Shown: positions 44,845 through 54,377, numbered from the stretch's first letter. The stretch: DNA of 64,000 bases from Halomonas sp. S3-1-1 (GCF_023757625.1 NZ_JALGBZ010000006.1:124001-188000), one strand, 5' to 3'. Notes: generated by a model from the sequence alone, not told the origin. Numbers and translations are program-made.

Positions 44845-45850
44845 CATGCCCGCACGTCTTCTGCTCGCCACCGCCTTGGCGGGTGTTTCGAGCCTTGCCG
44901 CAGCGCAAGATGCCGGTACCGCTATCTGCTACAACTGCCCGCCGGAGTGGGCGGACTGGGGTACCCAGCTCGAGCTGATCGAGGAGAAAACCGGTATCCA
45001 AGTACCCCAGGACAACAAGAACTCCGGTCAGTCGCTGGCCCAGTTGGTCGCAGAAGCCGCCAGCCCGGTGGCGGACGTGGTCTACTATGGCGTCACCTTC
45101 GGCATTCAGGCCATGGACGCCGACGTGGTCGAGCCCTACCAGCCCGCTCACTGGGACGACATTCCAGAAGATCTCAAGGATCCGGAAGGCAACTGGTTCG
45201 CCATCCACTCGGGTACCCTTGGTTTCATGGTCAACGTCGACGCGCTCGATGGTGCGCCGGTGCCGACTTCCTGGAACGATCTGCTCGATCCTGCCTACCG
45301 CGGCATGGTGGGCTATCTCGACCCGGCTAGCGCCTTCGTGGGCTACGTTGGAGCCACCGCAGTCAATCTGGCGCTCGGCGGTGATCTCGAGGATTTCACC
45401 CCGGCAATCGACTACTTCAACGCGCTCTCCGACAACGACCCGATCGTGCCCAAGCAGACCAGCTACGCTCGCGTGCTTTCCGGCGAGATTCCGATCCTGT
45501 TGGACTACGACTTCAACGCCTACCGCGCTCGCTACAGCGATGGCGCCAACGTCGAGTTCGTGATTCCCGAAGAGGGCAGCATCGTGGTGCCCTACGTGAT
45601 GAGCCTGGTCAAGAACGGACCCAACCCGGAAAACGGCCGCGACGTACTCGACTTCGTGCTTTCCGACGAGGGGCAGGCGGTGTGGGCCGAGGCCTACCTG
45701 CGCCCGGTACGCGAGGAGGCGATCTCCGACGAAGCGCGTCAGGTGTTCCTGCCCGACAGCGACTACGCTCGCGCAAGCGCGGTGGATTACGACGCCATGG
45801 CCCAAGCGCAACGCGACTTCTCTGAGCGGTATCTGTCGGAGGTTCGCTGA
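44837..45850 (+). CDS. ABC transporter substrate-binding protein (family 1, Fe/polyamine/phosphonate-like)
   Basis: 337 residues. Signal peptide (ARLLLATALAGVSSLAAA, before QDAG). Mature part opens AICYNCPPEWADWGTQ with two closely spaced cysteines (YNCPPEW is unusual; CYNC), then EEKTGIQVPQDNKNSGQSLAQL, GNWFAIHSGTLGFMVN and LLDYDFNAYRARY. The family is shared by binders of iron, polyamines, 2-aminoethylphosphonate and thiamine, so the ligand cannot be read from it; the phosphodiesterase in the operon suggests an organophosphate. Strong acidic bias, as expected for a halophile periplasmic protein. Confidence 0.9.
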   Translation: MRNMPARLLLATALAGVSSLAAAQDAGTAICYNCPPEWADWGTQLELIEEKTGIQVPQDNKNSGQSLAQLVAEAASPVADVVYYGVTFGIQAMDADVVEPYQPAHWDDIPEDLKDPEGNWFAIHSGTLGFMVNVDALDGAPVPTSWNDLLDPAYRGMVGYLDPASAFVGYVGATAVNLALGGDLEDFTPAIDYFNALSDNDPIVPKQTSYARVLSGEIPILLDYDFNAYRARYSDGANVEFVIPEEGSIVVPYVMSLVKNGPNPENGRDVLDFVLSDEGQAVWAEAYLRPVREEAISDEARQVFLPDSDYARASAVDYDAMAQAQRDFSERYLSEVR

Positions 45851-45852
45851 TC

Positions 45853-46737
45853 ATGTCCGCGACGCTCAAGCAGCCCTTCGGGGCTGCTTTACTCGATCGA
45901 CATCGGCGCACCTCCCGCCGGGCACAGCTGATTACGTTAGTCGCGCTGGTGCCGGCGCTGACCATCTTCACGGCGTTCTGGCTGCTGCCGTTCTCGCGGC
46001 TTCTGCTGATGGGTGCGGAGGTGGATCGCGCCAGCGGCGTCAGCGCCTACCTGACCCTGCTGACCCATCGCCAGTACCTGATCAGCTTGGCGACCACCGT
46101 CACGCTTTCGCTGGCGGTGTCCGTTGCGGCAGTCGGGATTGCCGGCTTCGCCGGTTTCTTTTTGGCGCGCCACCGATTTGCGGGGCAATCGCTGCTGGTG
46201 GCCATCCTTACCTTCCCGCTCGCCTTTCCCGGCGTGGTAGTGGGTTTTCTAGTGATCATGCTTGGCGGGCGCCAGGGGGCGCTGGCGCAGACGAGTCTAT
46301 GGCTGTTCGACGAGCGCTGGGTGTTCGCCTATTCGCTGTTCGGACTGTTCATCGGCTATCTCTACTTCTCGATCCCACGGGTCATCACCACCGTGATGGC
46401 GGCCTGCGATAACCTCGACCAGAGCCTAGAGGAGGCCGCGCGTTCACTCGGCGCCAGCCACTGGCGAGTAATGCGCGACGTGATCATTCCCGGCATCGCA
46501 CCGGCACTGCTCTCGACAGGCGCGATATGCTTCGCCACCAGCATGGGCGCCTTCGGCACCGCCTTCACACTGGGCACGCGGCTGCCCATTTTGCCGCTGA
46601 ACATCTACGGCGAATTCACTAACTACGCCAACTTCGCGATGGCGGCGGCGCTTTCGGTGGTGCTCGGACTGATCACCTGGGCGGCACTGGCGCTGGCGCG
46701 CAAGCTGGCGAGCAACGCCTTGGGAGCCTCGGTATGA
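45853..46737 (+). CDS. ABC transporter permease, first
   Basis: 294 residues, about six membrane segments. EAA loop EEAARSLGASHWRVMRDVIIPG. N-terminal extension with basic RRTSRRAQ before the first segment. The sequence wording (AFPGVVVGFLVIML, GAFGTAFTLGT) matches permeases of polyamine or iron-type transporters. Starts 2 bases after the binding-protein stop and overlaps the second permease by 4. Confidence 0.92.
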   Translation: MSATLKQPFGAALLDRHRRTSRRAQLITLVALVPALTIFTAFWLLPFSRLLLMGAEVDRASGVSAYLTLLTHRQYLISLATTVTLSLAVSVAAVGIAGFAGFFLARHRFAGQSLLVAILTFPLAFPGVVVGFLVIMLGGRQGALAQTSLWLFDERWVFAYSLFGLFIGYLYFSIPRVITTVMAACDNLDQSLEEAARSLGASHWRVMRDVIIPGIAPALLSTGAICFATSMGAFGTAFTLGTRLPILPLNIYGEFTNYANFAMAAALSVVLGLITWAALALARKLASNALGASV

Positions 46738-47522
46738 GTCAGCGCCTGCGTTTTTCACTGCAGCTTGGGTTCACGCTGCTGGTGTGTCTTTTCATGATCG
46801 TGCCCATTGCCATGTCGGTTATGGCGGGGCTGACCGAGAACTACTTTCAGGGCTTGCAAAGCGGAGTGACGCTGCGCTGGGTAAGCGAGGTGTGGGCGCT
46901 CTACTCGGGTACCATCTGGCTTTCGATCAAACTAGCGATAGCGTGTTTGGTCATTACCACGTTGATAGGCGTGCCGGCGGCCTACGGGCTTCTGCGCAGT
47001 CGCCACCGCGTCGCCCACGCCATCGAAGAGCTTCTACTACTGCCAGTGGCGGTACCTGGGCTTGCCACGGCGCTAGCATTGCTGCTGGCCTACGGCAGCT
47101 ACCGTGAATTTCGCGCCAGTTGGCTATTCATTCTGATCGGCCACGTGCTGTTCACGCTGCCGTTCATGGTGCGCGCGGTGCACTCGGTCATGCACACCGC
47201 CCGCTTGCCACTTCTCGAAGAAGCCGCGGCGAGTCTTGGGGCGAGCCCTTGGCAGCGCTTTTTCGGCGTAGTAGTGCCCAACTGTGCCAGCGGCATTCTG
47301 GCCGGCGCCTTGATGGTGGTCACGCTTTCGATCGGCGAGTTCAATATCACCTGGATGCTGCACACCCCGCTCACCAAGACCCTGCCGGTCGGGCTTGCCG
47401 ACAGTTACGCCTCGATGCGCCTGGAAGTGGGCTCTGCCTACACGCTGGTCTTTCTGCTCATGATCGTGCCGCTTCTGGTGATGATCCAGTGGGCCGGAAA
47501 GCTGACCGGCCCGCGCCGCTGA
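46734..47522 (+). CDS. ABC transporter permease, second
   Basis: 262 residues, six membrane segments. EAA loop LLEEAAASLGASPWQRFFGVV. Coupled by ATGA overlap to the first permease; together they would form a heterodimeric membrane channel. Confidence 0.92.
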   Translation: MSQRLRFSLQLGFTLLVCLFMIVPIAMSVMAGLTENYFQGLQSGVTLRWVSEVWALYSGTIWLSIKLAIACLVITTLIGVPAAYGLLRSRHRVAHAIEELLLLPVAVPGLATALALLLAYGSYREFRASWLFILIGHVLFTLPFMVRAVHSVMHTARLPLLEEAAASLGASPWQRFFGVVVPNCASGILAGALMVVTLSIGEFNITWMLHTPLTKTLPVGLADSYASMRLEVGSAYTLVFLLMIVPLLVMIQWAGKLTGPRR

Positions 47523-47561
47523 CCCCTATTCCTCTATTTGAAAACGTTGCAGAGAGCGATC

Positions 47562-48626
47562 ATGTCAAACTCCTCGAGTATCACGCTGACCCAGTGCAGC
47601 CGCACCTTCGCTGGCGGCCATGTTGCCCTGAAGCCGCTCGACCTTCACGTCAAGGCGGGCGAGACCCTGGTGCTTCTGGGCCCCTCGGGCTGCGGCAAGA
47701 CTACCACGCTCAGAATCATCAGCGGGTTGGAGCGCCCGGACCCGGGCGGCCGGGTGCAGTTCGGCGAGCGTGACGTCACCGACCTACCCATTGAGAAGCG
47801 CGATGTGGGCATGGTGTTTCAAAACTACGCGCTGTTTCCCAACATGAATGTGGCCGACAACATCACCTACGGGCTTCGCATTCAGAAGGTTACGCGTGCC
47901 GAGATCGACCGTCGCTTGGCCGAAGTGTTGGAGATGGTGGATTTGAAAGGCTATGCCGAGCGTTCAATCAGTGCGCTTTCCGGGGGACAGAAGCAGCGCG
48001 TGGCGCTGGCCCGGGCCATTGCCGTACGCCCCCGTGTGCTGCTTTTCGACGAGCCGCTGGCCGCCCTCGACGCCAAGCTGCGCGACCGGCTGCGCTTGGA
48101 GATCGGTTCGCTGCTGCGCGAGTTGGGTATCACTGCGGTGTACGTGACTCACGACCAGGACGAAGCGATGGCGCTGGGTGATCGCATCGCCGTGATGCAG
48201 GAGGGGCGCATCGCCCAGCTTGGTACCCCACGCGAGATTTACCACCATCCGGCCAACGCCTTCGTGGCCGACTTCATCGGCGCGGTCAACCGCCTCGAGG
48301 TTCAAGCGCAGGCGTCAGATGGGGCATTTTGTGTGCCCGGCGGCACGCTGGACGCTCCGCACCTGGGCAAGGCCGCCACTCTCTACTGCCGCCCGGAGGA
48401 CATCCAGGTGGTGCCTCTCGAGAAAGCCCAGCTCAAGGGCCGCATCATGGAGAGCGTCTTTCTAGGCCAGGCGCAGCAGTTGGCGGTAAATACCGGCGGC
48501 GATACGACGCTATCGGTGCGCGTTTCGTCACGCCAAACCTGGCCAACGGGGAGCGAGATCGGGCTAATGATTCCCGCGCAGGCACTGTTTCAGCCCTCGG
48601 CCAGCGGAGCAAGCGCGCATGGATAA
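47562..48626 (+). CDS. ABC transporter ATP-binding protein (PotA/UgpC class)
   Basis: 354 residues. Walker A GPSGCGKTT, Q-loop FQNYALFPNM, signature LSGGQKQRVALARA, Walker B VLLFDEPLAALD, His switch YVTHDQDEAM, then a C-terminal TOBE/regulatory domain (from about 240: PANAFVADFIGAVNRLEV, YCRPEDIQVVPL). The start has AGAGAG upstream. The stop overlaps the phosphodiesterase gene by 8 bases. Confidence 0.95.
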   Translation: MSNSSSITLTQCSRTFAGGHVALKPLDLHVKAGETLVLLGPSGCGKTTTLRIISGLERPDPGGRVQFGERDVTDLPIEKRDVGMVFQNYALFPNMNVADNITYGLRIQKVTRAEIDRRLAEVLEMVDLKGYAERSISALSGGQKQRVALARAIAVRPRVLLFDEPLAALDAKLRDRLRLEIGSLLRELGITAVYVTHDQDEAMALGDRIAVMQEGRIAQLGTPREIYHHPANAFVADFIGAVNRLEVQAQASDGAFCVPGGTLDAPHLGKAATLYCRPEDIQVVPLEKAQLKGRIMESVFLGQAQQLAVNTGGDTTLSVRVSSRQTWPTGSEIGLMIPAQALFQPSASGASAHG

Positions 48627-49449
48627 GCCCTTTTTGATCGCCCAGATCACCGACCCGCATATCAAGGCCTTCGGCAAGCTCTCCTACCGTCAGGTGGATA
48701 CGGCGCGCGCCTTAACGCAGGCGATCGACACGCTAAATGCGCTGACGCCGTGCCCGGATCTGGTGCTTATCAGCGGCGACCTGGTCGATTTCGGCCATCC
48801 CGAGGAGTACGCCACGTTCATGCGATTGACCGAGGCGCTAACGCTGCCCTTCTACGTCATCCCCGGCAACCACGACCACCGCGACAACCTGCGCAATGCG
48901 CTCAAAAGCCACCGCTATCTGTTTCAGCACCCCGAGTATCTGCACTGGGTGGTGGATGACTACCCCATCCGCCTGATTGGTCTGGATACGCTGGTACCCA
49001 ATAAGCCCCACGGCGAGCTCGATGCCGCAAGCCTTGCGTGGCTGGAGGCTACTTTGGCAAAGCGCCCGGAAGCGCCGACGCTGGTAATGCTACATCACCA
49101 CCCGTTTGTAAGCGGTATCGACCACATGGACCGCCAGCCGCTGCTCGATGCCGGGTCGCTCGAAGCGGTGATCGAGCGCCATCCGCAAATCGAGCGCGTG
49201 CTGTGCGGGCATCTTCATCGCAGCTTGCAAGCGCGCTTTGGCGGCACCCTAGCGCTTAGCTGCCCTGGAGTGTCTCACCAAGTGAGCCTGGATCTAAGCG
49301 CCGGCGGTCCGGCACACTTTCAGCTCGAGCCGCCGGGTTATCTGCTGCACGCTTACACCCCGCAAAGCGGGCTGATCACCCATCAGGGCTTCATCGAACG
49401 CTACCCAGGCCCCTACCCGTTCTTCGACGTTAATGGGCTGATCGATTGA
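48619..49449 (+). CDS. GpdQ-like glycerophosphodiesterase (calcineurin-type metallophosphoesterase)
   Basis: 276 residues. Dinuclear metal site: Asp12 and His14 (AQITDPHI), Asp53 ([13 protein letters not shown]), Asn83-His84 (PGNHDHRD), His near 158-160 (MLHHHPF), His197 and His199 (LCGHLHR). Close in length and wording to Enterobacter GpdQ (SGDIVNCGRPEEY, FCGHNH) and to CpdA. No signal peptide, so it acts in the cytoplasm, presumably on a phosphodiester brought in by the transporter encoded just upstream. cAMP phosphodiesterase is the main alternative. Confidence 0.88.
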   Translation: MDKPFLIAQITDPHIKAFGKLSYRQVDTARALTQAIDTLNALTPCPDLVLISGDLVDFGHPEEYATFMRLTEALTLPFYVIPGNHDHRDNLRNALKSHRYLFQHPEYLHWVVDDYPIRLIGLDTLVPNKPHGELDAASLAWLEATLAKRPEAPTLVMLHHHPFVSGIDHMDRQPLLDAGSLEAVIERHPQIERVLCGHLHRSLQARFGGTLALSCPGVSHQVSLDLSAGGPAHFQLEPPGYLLHAYTPQSGLITHQGFIERYPGPYPFFDVNGLID

Positions 49450-49942
49450 GCAGCGCCTCGTACACCGCCAGGTCACTTTCCGAGAAACAGCAAAACGTGA
49501 CCGACTCGACCGTCGAGTTTTCACTTAGCGCCGCCTTAACTGTTTCTACCGCGATCTCGGCGGCTTTCTCGATGGGAAAGCGGTAAATTCCGGTGCTAAT
49601 GCTGGGAAAGGCGATGGAGCGGGCGTCGACGGATTCGGCGAGTTCCATCGCGCGGCGGTAGCAGCCGGCGAGTTTCTCGGCCTCACCGCGTTGTCCGCCG
49701 TTCCACACCGGGCCGACGGCGTGAATCACGTAGCGGGAGGGAAGCGCGAAGCCGTCGGTGAGCTTGGCGTCGCCGGTTTCACAGCCGCCGAGTGTGCGAC
49801 ACGCCTCCTTGAGTTCGCGCCCGGCGGCGCGATGAATCGCGCCGTCCACCCCGCCGCCGCCCAGCAGCGACTGGTTGGCGGCGTTGACGATCGCATCGAC
49901 CCCGAGCGTGGTGATATCGGCCTGAATCGCATCAATTTTCAT
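49430..49942 (-). CDS. Macrodomain protein, ADP-ribose / O-acetyl-ADP-ribose deacetylase (YmdB-like)
   Basis: 170 residues. Family signatures [45 protein letters not shown] and [12 protein letters not shown]. Members remove acetyl from O-acetyl-ADP-ribose or ADP-ribose from proteins or nucleic acids. GGGAG precedes the start. It follows an Ada-like repair gene by 24 bases on the same strand and its 3' end overlaps the convergent phosphodiesterase gene by 20 bases. Confidence 0.94.
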   Translation of the reverse strand: MKIDAIQADITTLGVDAIVNAANQSLLGGGGVDGAIHRAAGRELKEACRTLGGCETGDAKLTDGFALPSRYVIHAVGPVWNGGQRGEAEKLAGCYRRAMELAESVDARSIAFPSISTGIYRFPIEKAAEIAVETVKAALSENSTVESVTFCCFSESDLAVYEALLNRSAH

Positions 49943-49966
49943 AGCGTACTCCCTTATTTAACGCGT

Positions 49967-50836
49967 TCAGGTTAACGATAGTCGACCCGGCTCCGGGCTG
50001 CCCTCCTTCGCGCTTTTTTGGCCGCTCTCCCAGGCCTGCACCATTTGCTTTCGCGCCACGCCCCAGCGGTAGCCGCCCAGCGCCCCACTTTGCTGGATCA
50101 CCCGGTGGCACGGAATCCAGAGCGCAACCGGATTCGCACCCACGGCGCTGCCGACCGCCCGGGATGCGCCGGGCTTTCCAAGCGCTTTGGCCAGTTGGCC
50201 GTAGCTTGCAAGCTCCCCGGCGGGAATCGCGAGCAGCGCGCGCCATACCGCGACCTGAAAATTGGTGCCCGCCACGTGAAGTGATAGCGCCCGCTCGTTA
50301 AAATTCGCGCCGTCGAAAAGCGCCTCTACCACGTAGCGCGTGGTCTCGGGCTGGTGAATCAGCCGGCTTTTGGGCCACGCGGCGGTGAGACCGGCGAGCT
50401 GCTCCCCCACCCCACCTGCGCCGATAAACCCCAGCCGGCAGATACCCCGCTCGGTGGTGGCCGCCAGCGCTGCGCCAAAGGGGGTTGGGTGAACACCGTA
50501 GTAAATGGTGAGTCCTTCGCCCTGTCGCTTGTGCTCGCCCGGTGTCACCGCGTCGAGCGAGACGAAATGATCGTAAAGCCGGGAGCCGCCGCTAAGCCCC
50601 ACCTCTTGGGCGGCCTGAAGCAGCGAGTCGGTCGAGGCCATCAGCCGCTTGGCGCGCGAAAGGGTCAGCGCCTGCAAAAAACGCTTGGGCGAAACGCCGG
50701 CGTAGCGGCGGAAAAGACGCTGGAAGTGGGCGGGGCTCCAGTGCACGTGAGTCGCCACCTCGGCAAGGCTTGGCTGGCACGCCGCGTTCTCCACCATGTA
50801 GGCCATCGCCTTTTCGATCCGCCCAAAGTCGTCCAT
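49967..50836 (-). CDS. Ada-like fusion: AraC-type DNA-binding domain plus O6-methylguanine methyltransferase
   Basis: 289 residues. N-terminal AraC HTH (SLAEVATHVHWSPAHFQRLFRRY, VSPKRFLQAL), then a methyltransferase with TNFQVAVWRALLAIPAG and acceptor Cys243 in WIPCHRVIQQS, followed by GYRWGVARKQ. The Ada N-terminal zinc/phosphotriester-sensing domain is absent, so it cannot be switched on by Cys methylation there as E. coli Ada is. The start has GGGAG upstream. Confidence 0.93.
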   Translation of the reverse strand: MDDFGRIEKAMAYMVENAACQPSLAEVATHVHWSPAHFQRLFRRYAGVSPKRFLQALTLSRAKRLMASTDSLLQAAQEVGLSGGSRLYDHFVSLDAVTPGEHKRQGEGLTIYYGVHPTPFGAALAATTERGICRLGFIGAGGVGEQLAGLTAAWPKSRLIHQPETTRYVVEALFDGANFNERALSLHVAGTNFQVAVWRALLAIPAGELASYGQLAKALGKPGASRAVGSAVGANPVALWIPCHRVIQQSGALGGYRWGVARKQMVQAWESGQKSAKEGSPEPGRLSLT

Positions 50837-51032
50837 TGCCCGCTCCCTTGTTGCTGACCTTCGAAGCTTAAGCGCTTTTCGACCGGCTGCCGACCCGAAT
50901 CCTGCGCACTCCTTGATGAAGCCTCGTCACACCTGGCCTTTCGCACCGGCCTGTGACCACATCAATTTTTTACAATACCCGCGCGCCCAGCGCTGAAATA
51001 CTTCGGGCTCTTGTTAGCAAAGGAGCACCACG

Positions 51033-51623
51033 ATGAGCGTCTCGCTACTGCTGCCGATGTCAGCCTTTGCACTGGCCGCCTCCATCTCGCCGGGCCCGGT
51101 CAATTTGGTGTGCATGAGCAGCGGCATCCACTACCGGGTCGCACGGGGCCTGGTATTCGTCACCGGCGCCACGCTTGGCTTTATTGCGCTGTTTTTGAGC
51201 GTAGGCGCCGGGCTCTATTCGCTGCTGAGTCTTTGGCCAGCGCTCGAGGTTCTGCTGCGCTGGGCAGGCGTGGCGTTTTTGCTTTACCTAAGTGCCAGGC
51301 TTGCGTTGGACAACGGGCGGCTAGCCCAAAACTTCAACGCCCGAGCGCCGGGATTTCTAACCGGCGCGGTGATGCAGTGGCTCAACCCCAAGGCTTGGCT
51401 CGCCTCGGCGTCCGGCATCAGCGCCTACGCCGGTGCCAATGCCGAGCACACACTACTGTTTGCCGCGCTCTACCTTCCCATCTGCTGGTTGTCGCTTTCG
51501 TGCTGGGTCTTTGCCGGGGCGTTTCTGAAGCGCTACGTGGCCAATCCGACCCTTTTGGTCGTGATCAACCGTGTGCTTGCGTTACTGCTGGCCGTGAGCT
51601 GCCTGTTCATCGTGCTGGACTAG
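51033..51623 (+). CDS. LysE family exporter
   Basis: 196 residues, six membrane segments. ASISPGPVNLVCMSSG (family PGP motif) and MQWLNPKAWLASASG (NPK). AGGAG before the start. Its last 42 bases overlap the end of a convergent AraC gene, a common neighbour for LysE exporters and possibly its regulator. Confidence 0.9.
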   Translation: MSVSLLLPMSAFALAASISPGPVNLVCMSSGIHYRVARGLVFVTGATLGFIALFLSVGAGLYSLLSLWPALEVLLRWAGVAFLLYLSARLALDNGRLAQNFNARAPGFLTGAVMQWLNPKAWLASASGISAYAGANAEHTLLFAALYLPICWLSLSCWVFAGAFLKRYVANPTLLVVINRVLALLLAVSCLFIVLD

Positions 51624-52457
51624 CGCAGACTTCCCGGTTGAGTGGGTTCGATACTGATGCGGCGTGGCAGCGAGCAGTCGCTTGAAGGTACGCTGAAAAT
51701 GGGGCTGGTCGTTGAAACCCAGTGCCAACGCCGTCTCCGCGATGGAATGGCCCTGGTTTAGCCACTCTCGCCCCAGCTGTACGCGCCGGTTGATCAGATA
51801 GGCTCGGGGGGTCATGCCGTAGTGATGCTTAAACGCGCGAATCAGGTGTCCACTGCTGTAACCGCTTATACGACAAAGTCGTTCGAGCGTGAGCCGCTCC
51901 AGCGCGTGATGATCGAGATAGGCCGCCAAGCGCTCGAGCGGCGCCGGCACCTTCATTGAAGAGCGCTCAGAGCCTGATTGCACGTGAGAAAATACCGCTA
52001 AAAGCGTCTCGGTGAGCGCTCCACGTTTGCGCGCAAGGCTTGCGCGCTCGTCCAGCAATAAAGCCGCCATGCGCCGATAACGCCGGTAAAGCACAGGCGT
52101 CGACAGCACCGCCGTGGGAATATCCTGCCATTCGGGTGATTTTGAAAGCCCCGAGCGGTAGCGCAGCTCGCTCACCCAGTCGGTATCCACGTACAGCATC
52201 AGATACGCCCAGGGCTCCTGCTCGATGGGGTTACAGGCGTGGACCCAGCCCGGGTTCATCATGACCAAATCCCCCGCGCAAATGGCATGAGTGTCATCCC
52301 GGTAGTAGAACGTGCTTCTCCCCCGCGTGACTGCGCCAAGCGACCACTGCGCGTGGCTGTGTCGGGCGTAGGCCACCTGACGCGCATCGCCAATGCAACG
52401 AAGCTCTACCTGAGGCAGACGCGGATCGCGCCAAAAAAGAGGAGTCGATGCGTTCAT
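51582..52457 (-). CDS. AraC-family transcriptional regulator with cupin sensor
   Basis: 291 residues. N-terminal cupin: ARHSHAQWSLGAVTRG, AGDLVMMNPGWVHACNP. C-terminal double HTH: LERLCRISGYSSGHLIRAFKHHYGM and SIAETALALGFNDQPHFQRTFKR. The start at MNASTPL has AAGGT 8 bases upstream. Related regulators often sense small aromatics or amino acids, here unknown. Confidence 0.92.
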   Translation of the reverse strand: MNASTPLFWRDPRLPQVELRCIGDARQVAYARHSHAQWSLGAVTRGRSTFYYRDDTHAICAGDLVMMNPGWVHACNPIEQEPWAYLMLYVDTDWVSELRYRSGLSKSPEWQDIPTAVLSTPVLYRRYRRMAALLLDERASLARKRGALTETLLAVFSHVQSGSERSSMKVPAPLERLAAYLDHHALERLTLERLCRISGYSSGHLIRAFKHHYGMTPRAYLINRRVQLGREWLNQGHSIAETALALGFNDQPHFQRTFKRLLAATPHQYRTHSTGKSALVQHDEQAAHGQQ

Positions 52458-52627
52458 CGCCGTACCTTTCGAAAATACGTATTGACCGATTGCCGAAAAC
52501 GGCAATGCGGAAAGCGTTAGGCCTTTGGCACTGTATCACCTACGCTAAGTGTGGGTTTTAAGCGTCCGGCTCGGGCCACCTCTTCATTCAGGATGATGAA
52601 GTCTTGCCAATTAGTCAGGAGGACATC

Positions 52628-53446
52628 GTGGCTTACAACACGCCCGATCATAAAGATGCCGTTCAACTCTACGCCCGGATGGGCTACGCCTCTCGCGGTA
52701 TCGTCTATTTGCTGGTCGGGGGGCTGGCGGCGTTGGCCGCCTTCGGCCAGGGCGGACAAACCGAGGGCAGCCGCGGGGCGCTCGAGCGTCTTCTCGCCGC
52801 ACCGTTCGGTAAGGTGCTGCTTGGGCTGATCGCGCTCGGGCTTTTGGGCTACGCCATGTGGCGCTGCATCCAGGCGATCAAGGACACCGACGCTCACGGT
52901 AGTGAGGCCAAGGGCCTTGCCATCCGCGCCGGCCTTTTGATCAGCGCGGTTACCCATACTCTGCTGGCATTTTATGCCGGTACGCTGATCTTTCGTCTCG
53001 GTGGCTCCTCCAGCGACTCCGGTGGCTCTGGTGGTTCGCAAGGCACAGTGGGTTGGCTGTTCGAGCAGCCCTTCGGCCGCTACCTGGTCGGCTTCGTGGG
53101 GCTTTGCATCATCGGCGCGGGGATCGCTCACTGTATCAAGGGAGTAAAAGCCAAGTTCGACAAACACTTCGACATGCCCGAATCCACCAAGCGCTGGGCG
53201 TATCCGGTGTGCCGCTTCGGCCTGATCATACGAGGCATCGTCTTTTTGATCGTCGGCGGGTTTTTCATCACGGCGGCCTATCATATCAACCCAAGCGAAG
53301 CGGGCGGCACCGAAGAGGTGTTCTCAGCGCTTCGCACCCAGGCCTTCGGTCAATGGCTACTGGCCTTTGTAGCCATGGGGCTTTTCGCCTTTGGCGCTTA
53401 CAGCGTGCTGGCGAGTATCTATCGCCGCATCAACCCGGGAATGTAG
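52628..53446 (+). CDS. DUF1206 membrane protein
   Basis: 272 residues built of three repeats of two membrane segments each, each repeat opening with (G/R)xGxxxRGxVY-like wording (ARMGYASRGIVYLLVGG, GLLISAVTHTLLAFYAG, RFGLIIRGIVFLIVGG). A Gly/Ser linker (SSSDSGGSGGS) separates repeats two and three. Function unknown. The start is a GTG with AGGAGG 5 bases upstream. Confidence 0.9.
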   Translation: MAYNTPDHKDAVQLYARMGYASRGIVYLLVGGLAALAAFGQGGQTEGSRGALERLLAAPFGKVLLGLIALGLLGYAMWRCIQAIKDTDAHGSEAKGLAIRAGLLISAVTHTLLAFYAGTLIFRLGGSSSDSGGSGGSQGTVGWLFEQPFGRYLVGFVGLCIIGAGIAHCIKGVKAKFDKHFDMPESTKRWAYPVCRFGLIIRGIVFLIVGGFFITAAYHINPSEAGGTEEVFSALRTQAFGQWLLAFVAMGLFAFGAYSVLASIYRRINPGM

Positions 53447-53454
53447 AAACGCAC

Positions 53455-54057
53455 ATGGCCATGGCATCAAAGCGTACCAAAGCGTGGCTTGCGCGCCTGA
53501 ACGGCTCCAAAAATATGCTCTGGCTTCTAGGTACGCTGTCGTTTCTCGAAACGATCATTTTGCCTATTCCGCTCGAACTCATTTTGATTCCGCTAATGGC
53601 GGCCAACCGTGAGCGCATCTGGCGGCTGGCCGCGGTCACCACCGCCGGCTGCCTGCTGGCCTCGCTGGTCGGCTATGGCGTGGGGCTTTTGCTGTTTCAG
53701 TCGATCGGCACCTGGTTCATCACCTTTATGGGGATCGAGCAGAGCTTTCAGTCTTTCCAGACGTTTTTCAACCAGTACGGCTTCGCCGCCATTTTGGCCA
53801 TCGGTATCCTGCCGATTCCGTTCCAGGTGGCCATGATCACCGCCGGGCTTTCGAATTACCCGGTGCTGCTGTTCGCGCTCGCCGCGCTGATCGCTCGCGG
53901 GCTTCGATACTACGGGCTGGCCTGGCTGGTCAGCCGTTTCGGTCATCGGGTGCTGGATCTTTGGAAGCGCCACGCCCTGCTGACCAGCGTGGTGGCTGGC
54001 GTCGCCGTATTACTGCTCACCCTCATTTTGCAGTTTCTCGCAGGGCAGGTCATGTAA
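53455..54057 (+). CDS. VTT/DedA-like membrane protein (YqaA family)
   Basis: 200 residues with about five membrane segments. FLETIILPIPLELILIPLM and GFAAILAIGILPIPFQVAMITAGL resemble YqaA and DedA relatives with the re-entrant (E/P)-rich motifs. Substrate unknown; the DedA family includes lipid-carrier flippases. Only 8 bases after the DUF1206 stop, so a likely two-gene operon. Confidence 0.85.
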   Translation: MAMASKRTKAWLARLNGSKNMLWLLGTLSFLETIILPIPLELILIPLMAANRERIWRLAAVTTAGCLLASLVGYGVGLLLFQSIGTWFITFMGIEQSFQSFQTFFNQYGFAAILAIGILPIPFQVAMITAGLSNYPVLLFALAALIARGLRYYGLAWLVSRFGHRVLDLWKRHALLTSVVAGVAVLLLTLILQFLAGQVM

Positions 54058-54059
54058 GG

Positions 54060-54377
54060 CTAGATACCGTACTCCCGCTCGACTTTGGCAATGCGCGTTT
54101 TGAAATGCCGGTACCAGAGCCGGTGGCCCAGCCGCTGGGCTTCCTGGTGCTCGGCGTGAGCCTTCCATGCCTTGATCGAGGCGATATCCGCCCAGTAGGA
54201 GACCGTCACCCCTACCTCTTCCCGGGCGGCCTCCACGCCCAGAAAGCCCGGCTGCTCGGCGGCGAGCGCCACCATGCGCCCGGCCATTTCGCCGTAACCC
54301 TCATCGACACCGGTGCGAATCGAGGTAAAAATCACCGCATAGTAAGGCGGCTCGGGGGTTTCGGCGATTAAAGACAT
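54060..54377 (-). CDS. Antibiotic biosynthesis monooxygenase (ABM) domain protein
   Basis: 105 residues. Ferredoxin-like ABM fold: YYAVIFTSIRTGVDEGYGEMAGRM, QPGFLGVEAARE, VSYWADIASIKAWKAHAEH. Cofactor-free small oxygenases or heme-degrading enzymes occur in this family; substrate unknown. Converges on the YqaA-like gene. Confidence 0.88.
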   Translation of the reverse strand: MSLIAETPEPPYYAVIFTSIRTGVDEGYGEMAGRMVALAAEQPGFLGVEAAREEVGVTVSYWADIASIKAWKAHAEHQEAQRLGHRLWYRHFKTRIAKVEREYGI

